Below are positions 1 to 8,285 of a DNA stretch of 64,000 nucleotides, piece by piece. Position numbers and translations under genes: made by a program. This DNA comes from Pedobacter cryoconitis (GTDB lineage Bacteria > Bacteroidota > Bacteroidia > Sphingobacteriales > Sphingobacteriaceae). The stretch covers positions 124,001 through 188,000 of the forward strand of contig NZ_JACHCG010000002.1 of assembly GCF_014200595.1 (NCBI RefSeq), given 5' to 3'. The notes beneath the pieces were generated by a model. The model made no database searches and had not been told where the DNA came from. It saw only the letters and a program-made list of their open reading frames with translations. Position 1 is the stretch's first letter; each line of letters starts with the position of its first letter.

Positions 1-1
1 C

Positions 2-223
2 TTATATTATAAAGTATTGGATACTTCAGCTTTAAATCATTCTGTTGATGTCGCTCTTGAAAAAGCTGGTGACGATCCTAAAGCAATAAAGGGAGTAGAA
101 ATGATGAGACCTTATCTTGCTATATTTATAGGATTTGGTGCTGCCATTACTTATACCCTTTTTGGCTTGATATTAAGCCTTATTGGTGCTGCGGTATTGA
201 AAAAAGATAACCCCGCTGTTTAG
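2..223 (+). CDS. DUF4199 family membrane protein, 3' part
   Basis: This reading frame is open to the left edge (it reads LYYKVLDTSAL from base 2), so only about the last 73 residues are present and the start lies outside the window. The visible part has a soluble stretch and then one clear hydrophobic segment (about 25 residues, rich in I, G, F and L), ending in a charged tail KKDNPAV. The pattern matches the C-terminus of DUF4199 proteins, Bacteroidota integral membrane proteins of about 170 residues and unknown function that are often encoded beside family 2 glycosyltransferases, as here. The family call is from memory of the pattern and moderately sure. A strong terminator follows. Confidence 0.6.
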   Translation, partial: LYYKVLDTSALNHSVDVALEKAGDDPKAIKGVEMMRPYLAIFIGFGAAITYTLFGLILSLIGAAVLKKDNPAV

Positions 224-280
224 TAGATTGTCGCAACAATTTCCTGGCTGATCATCGCCCGAAACAGAAGATAAATAGCA

Positions 281-323
281 AACGTGCAGGTTTTATCATT
301 TTAATTGATAAAATTTGCACGTT
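281..323 (+). terminator. Rho-independent terminator after the DUF4199 gene
   Basis: An 18-bp stem (281-298 with 306-323, two G-U wobbles) closes a 7-nt loop and is followed by ATTTTTAC. It ends only 23 nt before the glycosyltransferase ATG, so the next gene must start from a promoter inside or beyond the hairpin, or depend on read-through. Confidence 0.8.
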
Positions 324-346
324 ATTTTTACTTGAATTTATACTGC

Positions 347-1300
347 ATGGACATATCTGTTGTCATTCCCCTGTTTAACGAAGACGAATCATTGCCCGAA
401 CTGACTGCCTGGATCGCCAGGGTAATGTCTGACAATAATTTTTCTTACGAAATCCTTTTTGTTGATGATGGCAGTACGGATACCTCATGGCAAGTAATTG
501 AGGAATTGAAAAAGACTTATCCAGCTGTCAAAGCAATTAAGTTCAGACGTAACTATGGAAAATCTGCTGCACTGAATGTAGCTTTTGAAGCTTCACAGGG
601 CGATGTGATTATTACCATGGATGCGGATTTGCAGGATAGTCCGGATGAGATCCCAGAATTATACCGCAGATTAAGGGAAGAGAAATTTGACATCATTTCC
701 GGATGGAAAAAGAAACGTTACGACCCCATTACCAAAACTATTCCTACGAAATTATTCAATGCTGCAACCCGTAAAATGTCCGGCATACAGTTAAACGATT
801 TCAACTGTGGCTTAAAGGCATACCGTTCTGATGTTGTGAAAACAATAGAGGTTTATGGTGAAATGCACCGTTATATCCCTGTAATTGCTAAATGGGCGGG
901 ATTCAAGAATATAGGAGAGCAGGTTGTAGAACACCGTGCACGTAAATACGGGGTAACCAAATTTGGTTTCAGCCGTTTTATCAATGGTTTCCTGGATCTG
1001 TTATCTATCTTTTTTGTTGGAAAATTTGGTAAAAGACCGATGCACTTTTTTGGTTCGCTGGGTGTACTGAGTTTTATGGTCGGTACAATTATGGCTTTAT
1101 GGATTATCGGTGAGAAATTATATCACATCTCGATGAACCTGCCAATCAAAAGAGAAGTTACCGATCAACCTGGATTTTATATTGCGTTAGTAGCTATTAT
1201 TGTAGGTTCACAACTCTTCCTTACTGGATTTGTCGCTGAACTGGTTACCCGTAATGCACCAGAACGCAATGACTATCTGATAGAAAAAGAAATACTTTAA
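347..1300 (+). CDS. Family 2 glycosyltransferase, membrane-anchored (GtrB/DPM1-like)
   Basis: A glycosyltransferase that probably moves a sugar from a nucleotide donor to a polyprenyl-phosphate or lipid carrier at the inner face of the cytoplasmic membrane. The N-terminus has the GT-A opening SVVIPLFNEDESLPEL, then VDDGSTD near residue 40 and the metal-binding DADLQD near residue 93. Two hydrophobic segments near residues 225-250 and 285-305 are typical of the GtrB/dolichol-phosphate-mannose synthase type. The ATG at 347 is chosen over an upstream in-frame start at 305, because that one lies within the terminator hairpin and adds residues the family lacks. It heads a compact same-strand run, and the next gene starts 2 nt later. 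The sugar and acceptor cannot be read from sequence. Confidence 0.9.
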   Translation: MDISVVIPLFNEDESLPELTAWIARVMSDNNFSYEILFVDDGSTDTSWQVIEELKKTYPAVKAIKFRRNYGKSAALNVAFEASQGDVIITMDADLQDSPDEIPELYRRLREEKFDIISGWKKKRYDPITKTIPTKLFNAATRKMSGIQLNDFNCGLKAYRSDVVKTIEVYGEMHRYIPVIAKWAGFKNIGEQVVEHRARKYGVTKFGFSRFINGFLDLLSIFFVGKFGKRPMHFFGSLGVLSFMVGTIMALWIIGEKLYHISMNLPIKREVTDQPGFYIALVAIIVGSQLFLTGFVAELVTRNAPERNDYLIEKEIL

Positions 1301-1302
1301 GC

Positions 1303-2271
1303 ATGTTTTTTTCGATCATTATCCCTTTATATAACCGGCCACAGGAGATAGACGAACTGCTGGCCACACTTTGCCTGCAAACTTATATGCAATTCGAAGT
1401 GGTAGTGATTGAAGACGGATCTTCGCTCACTGCAAAGGAAATTGTAAACAGGTACGCGGATAAACTGGATATTAAATACTTCTTCAAGCCAAATGAAGGA
1501 CAGGGTTTTGCCCGGAATTATGGTTTTGAAAGAGCAAAAGGCGATTATTTCATCATTTTTGATTCAGATTGCCTTATTCCGCATGACTACCTGGAGACCG
1601 TAAAAGACTATTTATATGACCATCATCTGGATGCTTATGGTGGCCCGGATGCGGCACATGATAGTTTTACCCCGGTACAAAAAGCAATCAGTTATGGAAT
1701 GACTTCAGTTTTTACTACTGGCGGAATCCGGGGAAACAAAAAACATGTAGGCCAATTCCATCCAAGGAGCTTTAATATGGGGGTTTCCAGAGAAGTATGG
1801 GAGAAAGTTGGTGGATTTAAGCTGACCAGGCTCGGAGAGGATATTGAATACAGTATCCGTATCCATCAGCATGGATTTAAGATTGGTCTGATTCCCGGAG
1901 CTAAGGTTTTTCATAAAAGAAGAACAAGTATGTTCCAGTTTTATAAACAAATTCACTTTTTTGGCCGTGCAAGGATCAATATCTATAAACATTTTCCTGC
2001 TGAGCTGAAATTGGTACATTTTTTTCCGGCAGTATTCACTTTAGGCGTCATTGCTGTTTTATTACTGAACATTTTTTATCCGCCTCTGGCTTATTTGGGG
2101 AATATATTTCTTCTGGTATACTTTATGCTGATATTTTTTCATTCCCTGTTGCTAAATAAATCGTTGAAAGTTGCATTTTTGAGTATTATTTCCTCATTCA
2201 TACAATTGACAGCTTATGGATTAGGATTTATACAAGATTTTTTCAAAAGAATAGTACTTAAAAAACAATGA
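1303..2271 (+). CDS. Family 2 glycosyltransferase with C-terminal membrane segments
   Basis: A second GT-A fold transferase of 322 residues. It begins SIIIPLYNRPQEIDELL, has VVIEDGSS near residue 37, a FDSDCLIP metal site near residue 85, and GEDIEYSIR in the acceptor/catalytic-base region near residue 178. Two or three hydrophobic segments near residues 240-300 anchor it in the membrane. It lies 2 nt after the previous glycosyltransferase and overlaps the next gene by 4 nt (ATGA), so the three are almost certainly co-transcribed and may build one surface glycan or glycolipid. The substrate is unknown. Confidence 0.88.
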   Translation: MFFSIIIPLYNRPQEIDELLATLCLQTYMQFEVVVIEDGSSLTAKEIVNRYADKLDIKYFFKPNEGQGFARNYGFERAKGDYFIIFDSDCLIPHDYLETVKDYLYDHHLDAYGGPDAAHDSFTPVQKAISYGMTSVFTTGGIRGNKKHVGQFHPRSFNMGVSREVWEKVGGFKLTRLGEDIEYSIRIHQHGFKIGLIPGAKVFHKRRTSMFQFYKQIHFFGRARINIYKHFPAELKLVHFFPAVFTLGVIAVLLLNIFYPPLAYLGNIFLLVYFMLIFFHSLLLNKSLKVAFLSIISSFIQLTAYGLGFIQDFFKRIVLKKQ

Positions 2272-3053
2272 TAAATTTTTTAAAGGAGAGCACATTTATA
2301 GTGAATGTAGTGATCCGCAAAGCCTGGGAAGTAACCAAAAGGAATTATTTTTCCATTGCTACTTTATGCTTTCTGATGTTCATTACATCGAATGCATCAA
2401 GTTTAATGGCATTTTTTCTGAAAGACGTAAACAAGGGTTTAAGTATATTGATGGCTTTCTTTTTCGCCTTATTGTACTTTACCATCAATCTTTCGCTGCT
2501 GAAATACATTTTTCACCTCCTGGATAATGAGGAGATTGATGTCAGTATTGTCAGTACGCTGCCTACCCGCCAGCAAATTATCCGGTTTATTGTAGGGATG
2601 CTTTATTTTATGCTGGTTATTATCGGCGTTTATGCAGTGGTGATTTTTGTTGCGTTTCCTTTTATTTATACGGGGATAAAAATGAATGTTATTACCAATA
2701 TCGCTGTATCCGTAGGTATTGTGGCCATATTTATTACCTGGGTTAGAATTTCTTTTTTCCCTTTCTTTATTATTGATAAAAACCAGCCTCCTTTTGGTTC
2801 CTTAAAATTCAGTTTGGCAATCACTAAAGGTAATTTTACAAAAATATTAATGTTATTGCTGGTACTGGGTGGATTTCATGTGCTGTATCTATTCCTGAAT
2901 TACCTGCAATGGCCAGTAATTGCATTTTTTGTCAATATATTGAGTTCATTTATTATTGTTCCTTTATCAAGTGTGGCCTTAACCATCGCTTATAGAATGA
3001 TGATGGGCGCTTATAAAGGAGACGAAAATGATATTATTCACAACATAGTTTAA
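2268..3053 (+). CDS. Polytopic membrane protein of unknown function
   Basis: A 261-residue protein with about six hydrophobic segments (roughly residues 28-50, 58-80, 107-133, 145-167, 195-215 and 220-245) and no catalytic motif that I recognise. The start codon overlaps the stop of the preceding glycosyltransferase (ATGA), showing translational coupling. Its place between two glycosyltransferases and a GH3-type acyl-adenylating protein suggests a role in making or moving an envelope lipid or glycan, but that is inference from neighbours only. The ATG at 2268 is the first available and fits the overlap. Confidence 0.75.
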   Translation: MINFLKESTFIVNVVIRKAWEVTKRNYFSIATLCFLMFITSNASSLMAFFLKDVNKGLSILMAFFFALLYFTINLSLLKYIFHLLDNEEIDVSIVSTLPTRQQIIRFIVGMLYFMLVIIGVYAVVIFVAFPFIYTGIKMNVITNIAVSVGIVAIFITWVRISFFPFFIIDKNQPPFGSLKFSLAITKGNFTKILMLLLVLGGFHVLYLFLNYLQWPVIAFFVNILSSFIIVPLSSVALTIAYRMMMGAYKGDENDIIHNIV

Positions 3054-3062
3054 AACCAGTTT

Positions 3063-4568
3063 ATGGGATTAAAAGCGGCATTAAGTAAACCGTTTGCGGC
3101 CTTTATTGTAAAAGGGGTAACTCGATGGAAAAAAGATGCGGTAGCTGCACAAAAGGAAACTTTCCATCAGCTGATCGATGCTGCTAAGGATACTGCTTTT
3201 GGCAAAGACCATCAATTCTCGTCCATTAAGAACTACGAAGATTTTAAAAAGCAGGTTCCTGTCAGGGATTACGAAGAGCTGCGGCCTTATATTGACCGGG
3301 TAGTAGCCGGGGAGAAAGATGTAATGTGGAAGGGGAAACCTGCTTATTTTGCAAAAACATCTGGTACAACTTCTGGTGCAAAGTACATTCCGATTTCCAA
3401 AGAATCGATGCCTGAACATTTAAAAGCAGCACGTAATGCTTTGCTGACTTATATCCATGAAACAGGCAATGCTGATTTTGTAAACGGTAAAATGATCTTT
3501 TTACAGGGAAGTCCTGTTATGACCGAGAAGAATGGTATCAAAGTAGGCCGTTTATCAGGTATTGTTGCAAACCTTGTACCTGCTTATTTACAAAAAAACA
3601 GGCTGCCCTCTTATCAAACCAATTGTATTGAAGATTGGGAAGAGAAAGTTGATGCGATAGTCAAAGAAACTTTTCATCAGGATATGACTTTGATTTCGGG
3701 GATACCACCCTGGGTACAGATGTATTTTGACCGGTTAATCGAAAAATCGGGCGGTAAACAGATCAAGGATATCTTTAAAAACTTCCAGCTGTTTGTTTAC
3801 GGAGGGGTAAATTACGAACCTTACCGGTCGAAAATTGAAACCAGTATTGGCAGAAAGATTGATTCAATAGAAACTTATCCAGCTTCAGAAGGATTTATAG
3901 CCTATCAGGATAGTCAGCAGGATAAAAGTTTATTATTGCTGGCTAAAGCAGGGATGTTTTATGAATTTATTCCTGCGGATGAATACTATAATGATAATCC
4001 TGCCCGTTTGAGTCTGGAAGAAATAGAACTGGATAAAAACTATGCTTTGATATTGAATACGAATGCGGGACTTTGGGGTTACAGCATTGGTGATACTGTC
4101 AAGTTTGTCTCTAAAAACCCCTATAAGATTTTTGTGACCGGCAGGATTAAACACTTTATCTCAGCTTTTGGAGAACATGTGATCGGTGAAGAGGTGGAAC
4201 AGGCCTTATTGACTGTGGCGAATGAGCAGGGTGTTGGAATTACAGAATTTACAGTTGCCCCTCAAGTGAACCCCGGAGCTGGTGAACTACCTTACCACGA
4301 ATGGTTTATTGAGTTTTCCAAAGCTCCTGAAGACCTGATTGCTTTTAGTAAAAAAGTAGATAAGGCTTTACAAGAAAAAAATATTTACTACTTTGACCTT
4401 ATTGAAGGCAAAATTTTGCAGCCGCTGGTTATTCGGACCTTACAAAAAGACGCATTTGTTACCTATATGCGATCAGAAGGTAAGCTGGGGGGGCAGAATA
4501 AAGTTCCCCGTCTGTCTAATGATAGAAAGATTGCAGACAGCCTGATTAATTTGATAAATACGATTTGA
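3063..4568 (+). CDS. GH3 auxin-responsive-promoter family acyl-adenylating protein
   Basis: A 501-residue member of the GH3 family, which in plants conjugates hormones to amino acids through acyl-adenylate intermediates. Bacterial members have no settled substrate. Visible motifs are the phosphate loop AKTSGTTSGAKYIP near residue 98, the YPASEGF adenine-binding motif near residue 275, and YSIGDTVKFV followed by TGRIKHFIS, the hinge to the mobile C-terminal domain. Length is usual for the family. It overlaps dxr by 4 nt, linking it to isoprenoid synthesis and the upstream glycosyltransferases. A role in acyl transfer to a lipid is plausible but unproven. Confidence 0.88.
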   Translation: MGLKAALSKPFAAFIVKGVTRWKKDAVAAQKETFHQLIDAAKDTAFGKDHQFSSIKNYEDFKKQVPVRDYEELRPYIDRVVAGEKDVMWKGKPAYFAKTSGTTSGAKYIPISKESMPEHLKAARNALLTYIHETGNADFVNGKMIFLQGSPVMTEKNGIKVGRLSGIVANLVPAYLQKNRLPSYQTNCIEDWEEKVDAIVKETFHQDMTLISGIPPWVQMYFDRLIEKSGGKQIKDIFKNFQLFVYGGVNYEPYRSKIETSIGRKIDSIETYPASEGFIAYQDSQQDKSLLLLAKAGMFYEFIPADEYYNDNPARLSLEEIELDKNYALILNTNAGLWGYSIGDTVKFVSKNPYKIFVTGRIKHFISAFGEHVIGEEVEQALLTVANEQGVGITEFTVAPQVNPGAGELPYHEWFIEFSKAPEDLIAFSKKVDKALQEKNIYYFDLIEGKILQPLVIRTLQKDAFVTYMRSEGKLGGQNKVPRLSNDRKIADSLINLINTI

Positions 4569-5731
4569 AAAATATAGCTATACTGGGGTCCACTGGATCT
4601 GTAGGCACCCAAGCCCTTGACGTGATTCGTGCGAATCCTGAATTATACCGGGTTTGTGCATTGACGGCAAACGCAAATGCTGCCTTACTGATTCAGCAGG
4701 CAATGGAATTTAAGCCTCAATTGGTTGTTATTGGTGATGAAAGCCAATATGCGGAGGTGAAAAATGCACTTTCTGGTCAGGGAATGAACATTCTTTGCGG
4801 GGAAGATGCTTTATGCGAAGCGGCTTCTTTAACAGCTGCCGACTTTGTACTCACTGCAATTATGGGCTCTGTTGGTTTAAGGCCAACTATCGCAGCTATT
4901 AAAGCAAAGAAAAAGATTGGCCTGGCTAATAAGGAAACTTTAGTAGTTGCAGGAGAGTTGATTACGCAACTGGCTGCTGAAAATGGGGTAACCATTATTC
5001 CTGTAGACTCTGAACATTCTGCGATTTTCCAGTGCCTGGTAGGCGAGGAACTGAACTCGATTGAAAAAATATATATCACAGCTTCTGGCGGGCCTTTCAG
5101 AGGCAAAGACCGTGATTTTGTGGCTAAAGTCAAAAAAGAACAAGCTTTAAAACATCCAAACTGGGTGATGGGGGCGAAGATCACTATAGATTCTGCTTCC
5201 TTAATGAACAAAGGGCTTGAAGTGATTGAAGCTAAGTGGTTGTTCGATCTGGACATCAGTCAGATAGATGTTATTGTACACCCGCAATCTGTAGTACATT
5301 CTATCGTACAGTTTAACGATGGCTCAATGAAAGCACAGATGGGCGTACCAGATATGAAATTGCCTATTCATTATGCAATGGCCTATCCAAAGAGAATACA
5401 AAGCCAGTTTCCGCGTTTTAACTTCATGGATTATCCTGAGTTGACTTTTTACAAGCCTGATATGGATACTTTCCGTAACCTTCAGCTGGCTTATACTGCA
5501 TTGGAAAAAGGTGGTAATATGCCATGTATCATCAATGCAGCTAATGAAATCGTGGTGGAGGCCTTTTTAAATGATCGTATCGGATTCCTCGAAATGAGCG
5601 ACGTTATTGAGCAATGCATGGCTGATCTGACCTTTATTCAAGCACCCAGCCTGAATAATTATTTAGAAACTGATCAGCATACGCGTATATTTGCCCGTCA
5701 GTTAGTAACAAAAAAACATTTAGCGATCTAA
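4565..5731 (+). CDS. dxr: 1-deoxy-D-xylulose-5-phosphate reductoisomerase
   Basis: Converts 1-deoxy-D-xylulose 5-phosphate to 2-C-methyl-D-erythritol 4-phosphate with NADPH, the committed step of the MEP isoprenoid pathway in the cytosol. The 388 residues carry the NADPH loop GSTGSVG (7-13), VDSEHSAIFQCL with the metal-binding acids, the ASGGPFRG loop, DSASLMNKGLEVIEA, and HPQSVVHSIV, all hallmarks of Dxr. The start is TTG at 4565, overlapping the previous stop (TTGA). It is preferred because the peptide KNIAILGSTGSVG begins exactly as the family does and no ATG is near. The rseP gene follows 29 nt later, an arrangement common in bacteria. Confidence 0.96.
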   Translation: MKNIAILGSTGSVGTQALDVIRANPELYRVCALTANANAALLIQQAMEFKPQLVVIGDESQYAEVKNALSGQGMNILCGEDALCEAASLTAADFVLTAIMGSVGLRPTIAAIKAKKKIGLANKETLVVAGELITQLAAENGVTIIPVDSEHSAIFQCLVGEELNSIEKIYITASGGPFRGKDRDFVAKVKKEQALKHPNWVMGAKITIDSASLMNKGLEVIEAKWLFDLDISQIDVIVHPQSVVHSIVQFNDGSMKAQMGVPDMKLPIHYAMAYPKRIQSQFPRFNFMDYPELTFYKPDMDTFRNLQLAYTALEKGGNMPCIINAANEIVVEAFLNDRIGFLEMSDVIEQCMADLTFIQAPSLNNYLETDQHTRIFARQLVTKKHLAI

Positions 5732-5760
5732 TATTCAAAAGTAAAAACACTATATAAAAT

Positions 5761-7092
5761 ATGAACGGATTAATTATGGTTGCCCAATTGTTATTGGGAT
5801 TATCAATATTAGTAATCTTGCACGAATTGGGACATTTTCTTGCGGCACGTGCCTTCGGTATTAAAGTTGAGAAATTCTATCTGTTTTTTGACGCATGGGG
5901 TGTAAAATTATTCAGTATCAAACGTGGAGATGTAGAGTATGGTATTGGCTGGCTGCCTTTAGGTGGTTATGTTAAAATTGCCGGAATGATTGATGAGTCT
6001 ATGGATAAAGAAGCAATGGCCTTGCCTCCTCAGCCCTGGGAATTCAGATCTAAACCAGCATGGCAGCGTTTAATTGTTATGCTTGCAGGTATTTTTGTGA
6101 ACATCGTTGTAGGTATCTTTATTTTCTGGATGCTTACGTTTAAATTCGGTGAGACTTTTATTCCAAACAGTTCTGTTAAAAACGGGATCAATCCCGGAAG
6201 TATCGGAAGAGAAATCGGTTTGAAACAAGGTGACCATGTGATTGCTGTAAACGGTAAAAAAGTGATCCGTTTTGATGAATTGACAAGCTCAAAAGTATTA
6301 TTGGATAACACCAACCTGACTATTGTGCGTGATGGCAAAACTTTAGATATCAAAGTTCCTGATAACCTTTTAAACAAGGTTGCAGATCTTGGTCTGGAAG
6401 AATTCATCAGCCGTACACCATTGTTAAGCACTGTTGTAGATACAGTGGTTGCCGGTCGTTCTGCATTTAAAGTGGGTATGAAGAAAGGTGACCGTATTGT
6501 TGCTGTTAACGGAGTACCTGTAAAGTTTGATGCTGATATCCGCAGAGAACTGAAGAAAGAGAAAAATAAAAAATTGATTGTTGAAGCTTACCGTGGAACT
6601 GAGAAACTTAATTTTGAGGTGAGTACAGATAGTGTGGGTACTATCGGAATGGGCTTCAATCCAAATGAAATCAAATTGGAAACAATTAACTATGGTTTCT
6701 TTGAGGCTTTACCTATTGGTGCAAACCAGGCCTGGATTACTTTTACTGATAATGGTAAAGGGATCTGGAAAGTATTAACTGGTAAGATTAAAGCAAATAA
6801 AGCCTTTGCCGGCCCTGTTGCGTTAGCACAGAAGGTTTATGGCGGGGTTTGGATCTGGTCACATTTCTGGGCTTCTACAGCTTTAATTTCGATCGCTCTG
6901 GCATTTATGAACCTATTGCCAATACCAGCACTTGATGGCGGGCATGTCGTGTTCCTGATTGTGGAAATGATTAAAGGCAAGCCTGTAAGTGATAAGTTTT
7001 TAGAGGGTGCCCAGATGGTAGGTTTCGTAATCTTATTAAGTTTGATGGTCTTTGTGCTCGGTAACGATATTTTCAAAGCCTTTATTCAATAG
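5761..7092 (+). CDS. rseP: Site-2 protease RseP, M50 zinc metalloprotease
   Basis: A membrane-embedded protease that cuts anti-sigma factors and signal-peptide remnants within the inner membrane. The zinc motif HELGH is at residues 21-25 in the first membrane segment, and the third zinc ligand is in the LDGGH motif (Asp392) in the third segment. Two PDZ-like regions lie between (around residues 140-200 and 215-290; note GLKQGDHVIAVNGK and GMKKGDRIVAVNG), and a last hydrophobic segment is at the C-terminus. The length of 443 fits the family. It is directly downstream of dxr on the same strand. Confidence 0.95.
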   Translation: MNGLIMVAQLLLGLSILVILHELGHFLAARAFGIKVEKFYLFFDAWGVKLFSIKRGDVEYGIGWLPLGGYVKIAGMIDESMDKEAMALPPQPWEFRSKPAWQRLIVMLAGIFVNIVVGIFIFWMLTFKFGETFIPNSSVKNGINPGSIGREIGLKQGDHVIAVNGKKVIRFDELTSSKVLLDNTNLTIVRDGKTLDIKVPDNLLNKVADLGLEEFISRTPLLSTVVDTVVAGRSAFKVGMKKGDRIVAVNGVPVKFDADIRRELKKEKNKKLIVEAYRGTEKLNFEVSTDSVGTIGMGFNPNEIKLETINYGFFEALPIGANQAWITFTDNGKGIWKVLTGKIKANKAFAGPVALAQKVYGGVWIWSHFWASTALISIALAFMNLLPIPALDGGHVVFLIVEMIKGKPVSDKFLEGAQMVGFVILLSLMVFVLGNDIFKAFIQ

Positions 7093-7096
7093 TTAT

Positions 7097-7621
7097 ATGG
7101 ACTATTTTGAGTTTTATAAGCTGCCTGTATCTTTTAATCCGGATGCACAGCTGGTGAAACAGCAGTTTTATGCGCTGAGTAAAAAGTATCATCCTGATTT
7201 TTATATCAATGAGTCTGCTGAAAAGCAAGAGGAGGTTTTAGAATTATCAACGCTGAACAACAAGGCTTACCAGGTATTAAGTGATCCGCAGAAGCGTCTT
7301 CATTATATCCTTGAATTAAAGGGGATACTGGCAGAAGGAGAGAATTATTCTCTTCCTCAGGGTTTCCTGATGGAAATGATGGATGTGAATGAAGCTTTGA
7401 TGGAATTACAATTTGAACCGGATACGGTGAAGCTGGAAGAGATCAAAAAAGAGATTGATAGTATTGCTGATAGCATGCAACAGGAACTGGACAGACTGAT
7501 CGTTGTATTTGATACGCAGAATAAGGACACTGAAGCGATTACTTTAGCAGCGATTAAGGATTTGTACTATAGAAAGAAATACTTGAACAGGATCAACGAT
7601 AGCTTGCTTAAGCTGGGATAG
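7097..7621 (+). CDS. hscB: Fe-S cluster co-chaperone HscB
   Basis: A J-domain co-chaperone that delivers the scaffold protein IscU to an Hsp70 (HscA) during iron-sulfur cluster assembly. The 174 residues begin MDYFEFYKLPVSFNPD, have the J-domain HPD triad at residues 32-34 and the STLNNKAYQVLSDP segment, and end in an acidic three-helix C-terminal domain (FLMEMMDVNEAL onward), as in HscB. The ATG at 7097 is preferred to an upstream in-frame start at 7052 because that one lies inside rseP and the family begins exactly at MDYF. It starts 4 nt after rseP. Confidence 0.92.
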   Translation: MDYFEFYKLPVSFNPDAQLVKQQFYALSKKYHPDFYINESAEKQEEVLELSTLNNKAYQVLSDPQKRLHYILELKGILAEGENYSLPQGFLMEMMDVNEALMELQFEPDTVKLEEIKKEIDSIADSMQQELDRLIVVFDTQNKDTEAITLAAIKDLYYRKKYLNRINDSLLKLG

Positions 7622-7650
7622 GTGTCCCGCCAATGTAAAAAATAAAGATA

Positions 7651-7675
7651 ACCGGGCATTGCTGTCCCGGTTTTT
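7651..7675 (+). terminator. Terminator after hscB
   Basis: A 6-bp GC-rich stem, ACCGGG (7651-7656) with CCCGGT (7666-7671), has a 9-nt loop and a run of T, so the dxr-rseP-hscB run probably ends here. Confidence 0.65.
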
Positions 7676-7676
7676 C

Positions 7677-7684
7677 TATTTTTG
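7677..7684 (+). promoter_or_regulatory. Candidate -7 promoter element (TATTTTTG)
   Basis: TATTTTTG matches the Bacteroidota -7 consensus TAnnTTTG. A TTG at 7659-7661 could be the -33 element, but the 15-nt spacing is short. It lies 15 nt before the DUF3817 ATG at 7700 and argues against the in-frame TTG at 7682 as a start, since that TTG is inside the element. Confidence 0.5.
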
Positions 7685-7699
7685 GACAAATCTGAATTT

Positions 7700-8002
7700 A
7701 TGAGCACTTTATCCCTTTTTAGAAAAGTAGCAGTTGCTGAAGGTATTTCTTACATCGCACTGATTTTTATCGCTATGCCATTGAAGTACTTTGCGAACAT
7801 GCCCTTGGCTGTAAAATATACTGGATGGGCGCACGGTGTATTGTTTATGTTTTATTTAGTAATGGTCATCATGTGCTGGATGGAGTATAAATGGAAAATT
7901 GGAAAGACGATTTTAGTGTTTTTAGCTTCATTATTGCCTTTTGCACCGTTTTATGTAGATAAAAAGTTAAAGGAAGAGCCTGTAGGTCAGGTTAAAGCAT
8001 AA
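7700..8002 (+). CDS. DUF3817 family small membrane protein
   Basis: A 100-residue protein with three hydrophobic segments and the family pattern FRKVAVAEGISYIAL, MPLKY and GWAHGVLF. DUF3817 proteins are integral membrane proteins of unknown function that are frequent in Bacteroidota and Actinobacteria. The ATG at 7700 fits the usual N-terminus and the promoter just upstream. A second member of the family is encoded in this window at 35329-35661 (shared pattern EGIS, PLKY, HG.LF, FYxDxK). It stands alone between the hscB terminator and tRNA-Leu. Confidence 0.85.
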   Translation: MSTLSLFRKVAVAEGISYIALIFIAMPLKYFANMPLAVKYTGWAHGVLFMFYLVMVIMCWMEYKWKIGKTILVFLASLLPFAPFYVDKKLKEEPVGQVKA

Positions 8003-8029
8003 TATAAGGGATTATTTTGAAAATAAGTC

Positions 8030-8060
8030 TTGGATATATTGACTTGAATATATAGATTTG
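8030..8060 (+). promoter_or_regulatory. Promoter of tRNA-Leu
   Basis: A TTG at 8030-8032, 20 nt of spacing, and TAGATTTG at 8053-8060 fit the Bacteroidota housekeeping promoter (TTTG/TTG, 19-21 nt, TAnnTTTG). The predicted transcript would begin a few bases on, 12-16 nt ahead of the mature tRNA. It is the best promoter match in the window. Confidence 0.75.
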
Positions 8061-8079
8061 CATCCCGCTTAATAGCAAT

Positions 8080-8159
8080 GCCCAGTTGGCGGAATTGGTA
8101 GACGCGCTGGTCTCAAACACCTGTGGGAAACCGTGCCGGTTCGACTCCGGCACTGGGTA
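8080..8159 (+). tRNA. tRNA-Leu (anticodon CAA)
   Basis: A full cloverleaf can be drawn. The acceptor stem is GCCCAGT with ACTGGGT. The D-arm is GCG/CGC, and the anticodon loop CTCAAAC carries CAA, which reads TTG codons. There is a short class II variable arm (TGGGAAACCGT). The T-arm is GCCGG/CCGGC with loop TTCGACT, and A8159 is the discriminator. No CCA is encoded. One U-U mismatch sits in the anticodon stem. A terminator follows at once, and accessory DNA headed by a serine recombinase begins within 130 nt, so this is a likely border of an inserted region. Confidence 0.95.
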
Positions 8160-8163
8160 CTTA

Positions 8164-8193
8164 AGGAAACAACCCTAATAGGTTGTTTCCTTT
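8164..8193 (+). terminator. Terminator of tRNA-Leu
   Basis: A perfect 10-bp stem GGAAACAACC/GGTTGTTTCC around a CTAATA loop, followed by TTTTG. Confidence 0.85.
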
Positions 8194-8245
8194 TGTTATG
8201 GCAATAAATATCTGATAGACAGATTATTATATTCTAGTTATTCTT

Positions 8246-8260
8246 AGTTCGATCTTTACT
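8246..8260. other. Candidate recombination core resembling repeats A and B
   Basis: AGTTCGATCTTTACT shares the core GTTCGAYCTT with the two long repeats at 14743-14804 and 17541-17602. It lies between tRNA-Leu and the serine recombinase gene, where an attachment site would be expected. A second copy of the short core (8334-8348) lies in the 3' end of the recombinase gene. The match is short, so this is only a suggestion. Confidence 0.25.
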
Positions 8261-8285
8261 AAAAAGCCTCTCAGACCTTTTTGAA

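Noticed and set aside
4777..5256. 159-codon minus-strand open frame
   Set aside because: It lies entirely antisense to dxr and is rich in Ser, Ile and Pro as expected from a reversed coding frame.
8080..8159. tRNA-Leu as a direct attachment core duplicated at the far end of the island
   Set aside because: I could not find a copy of the tRNA 3' end at the other boundary; only the short GTTCGAYCTT-like core recurs, which is not the tRNA sequence.
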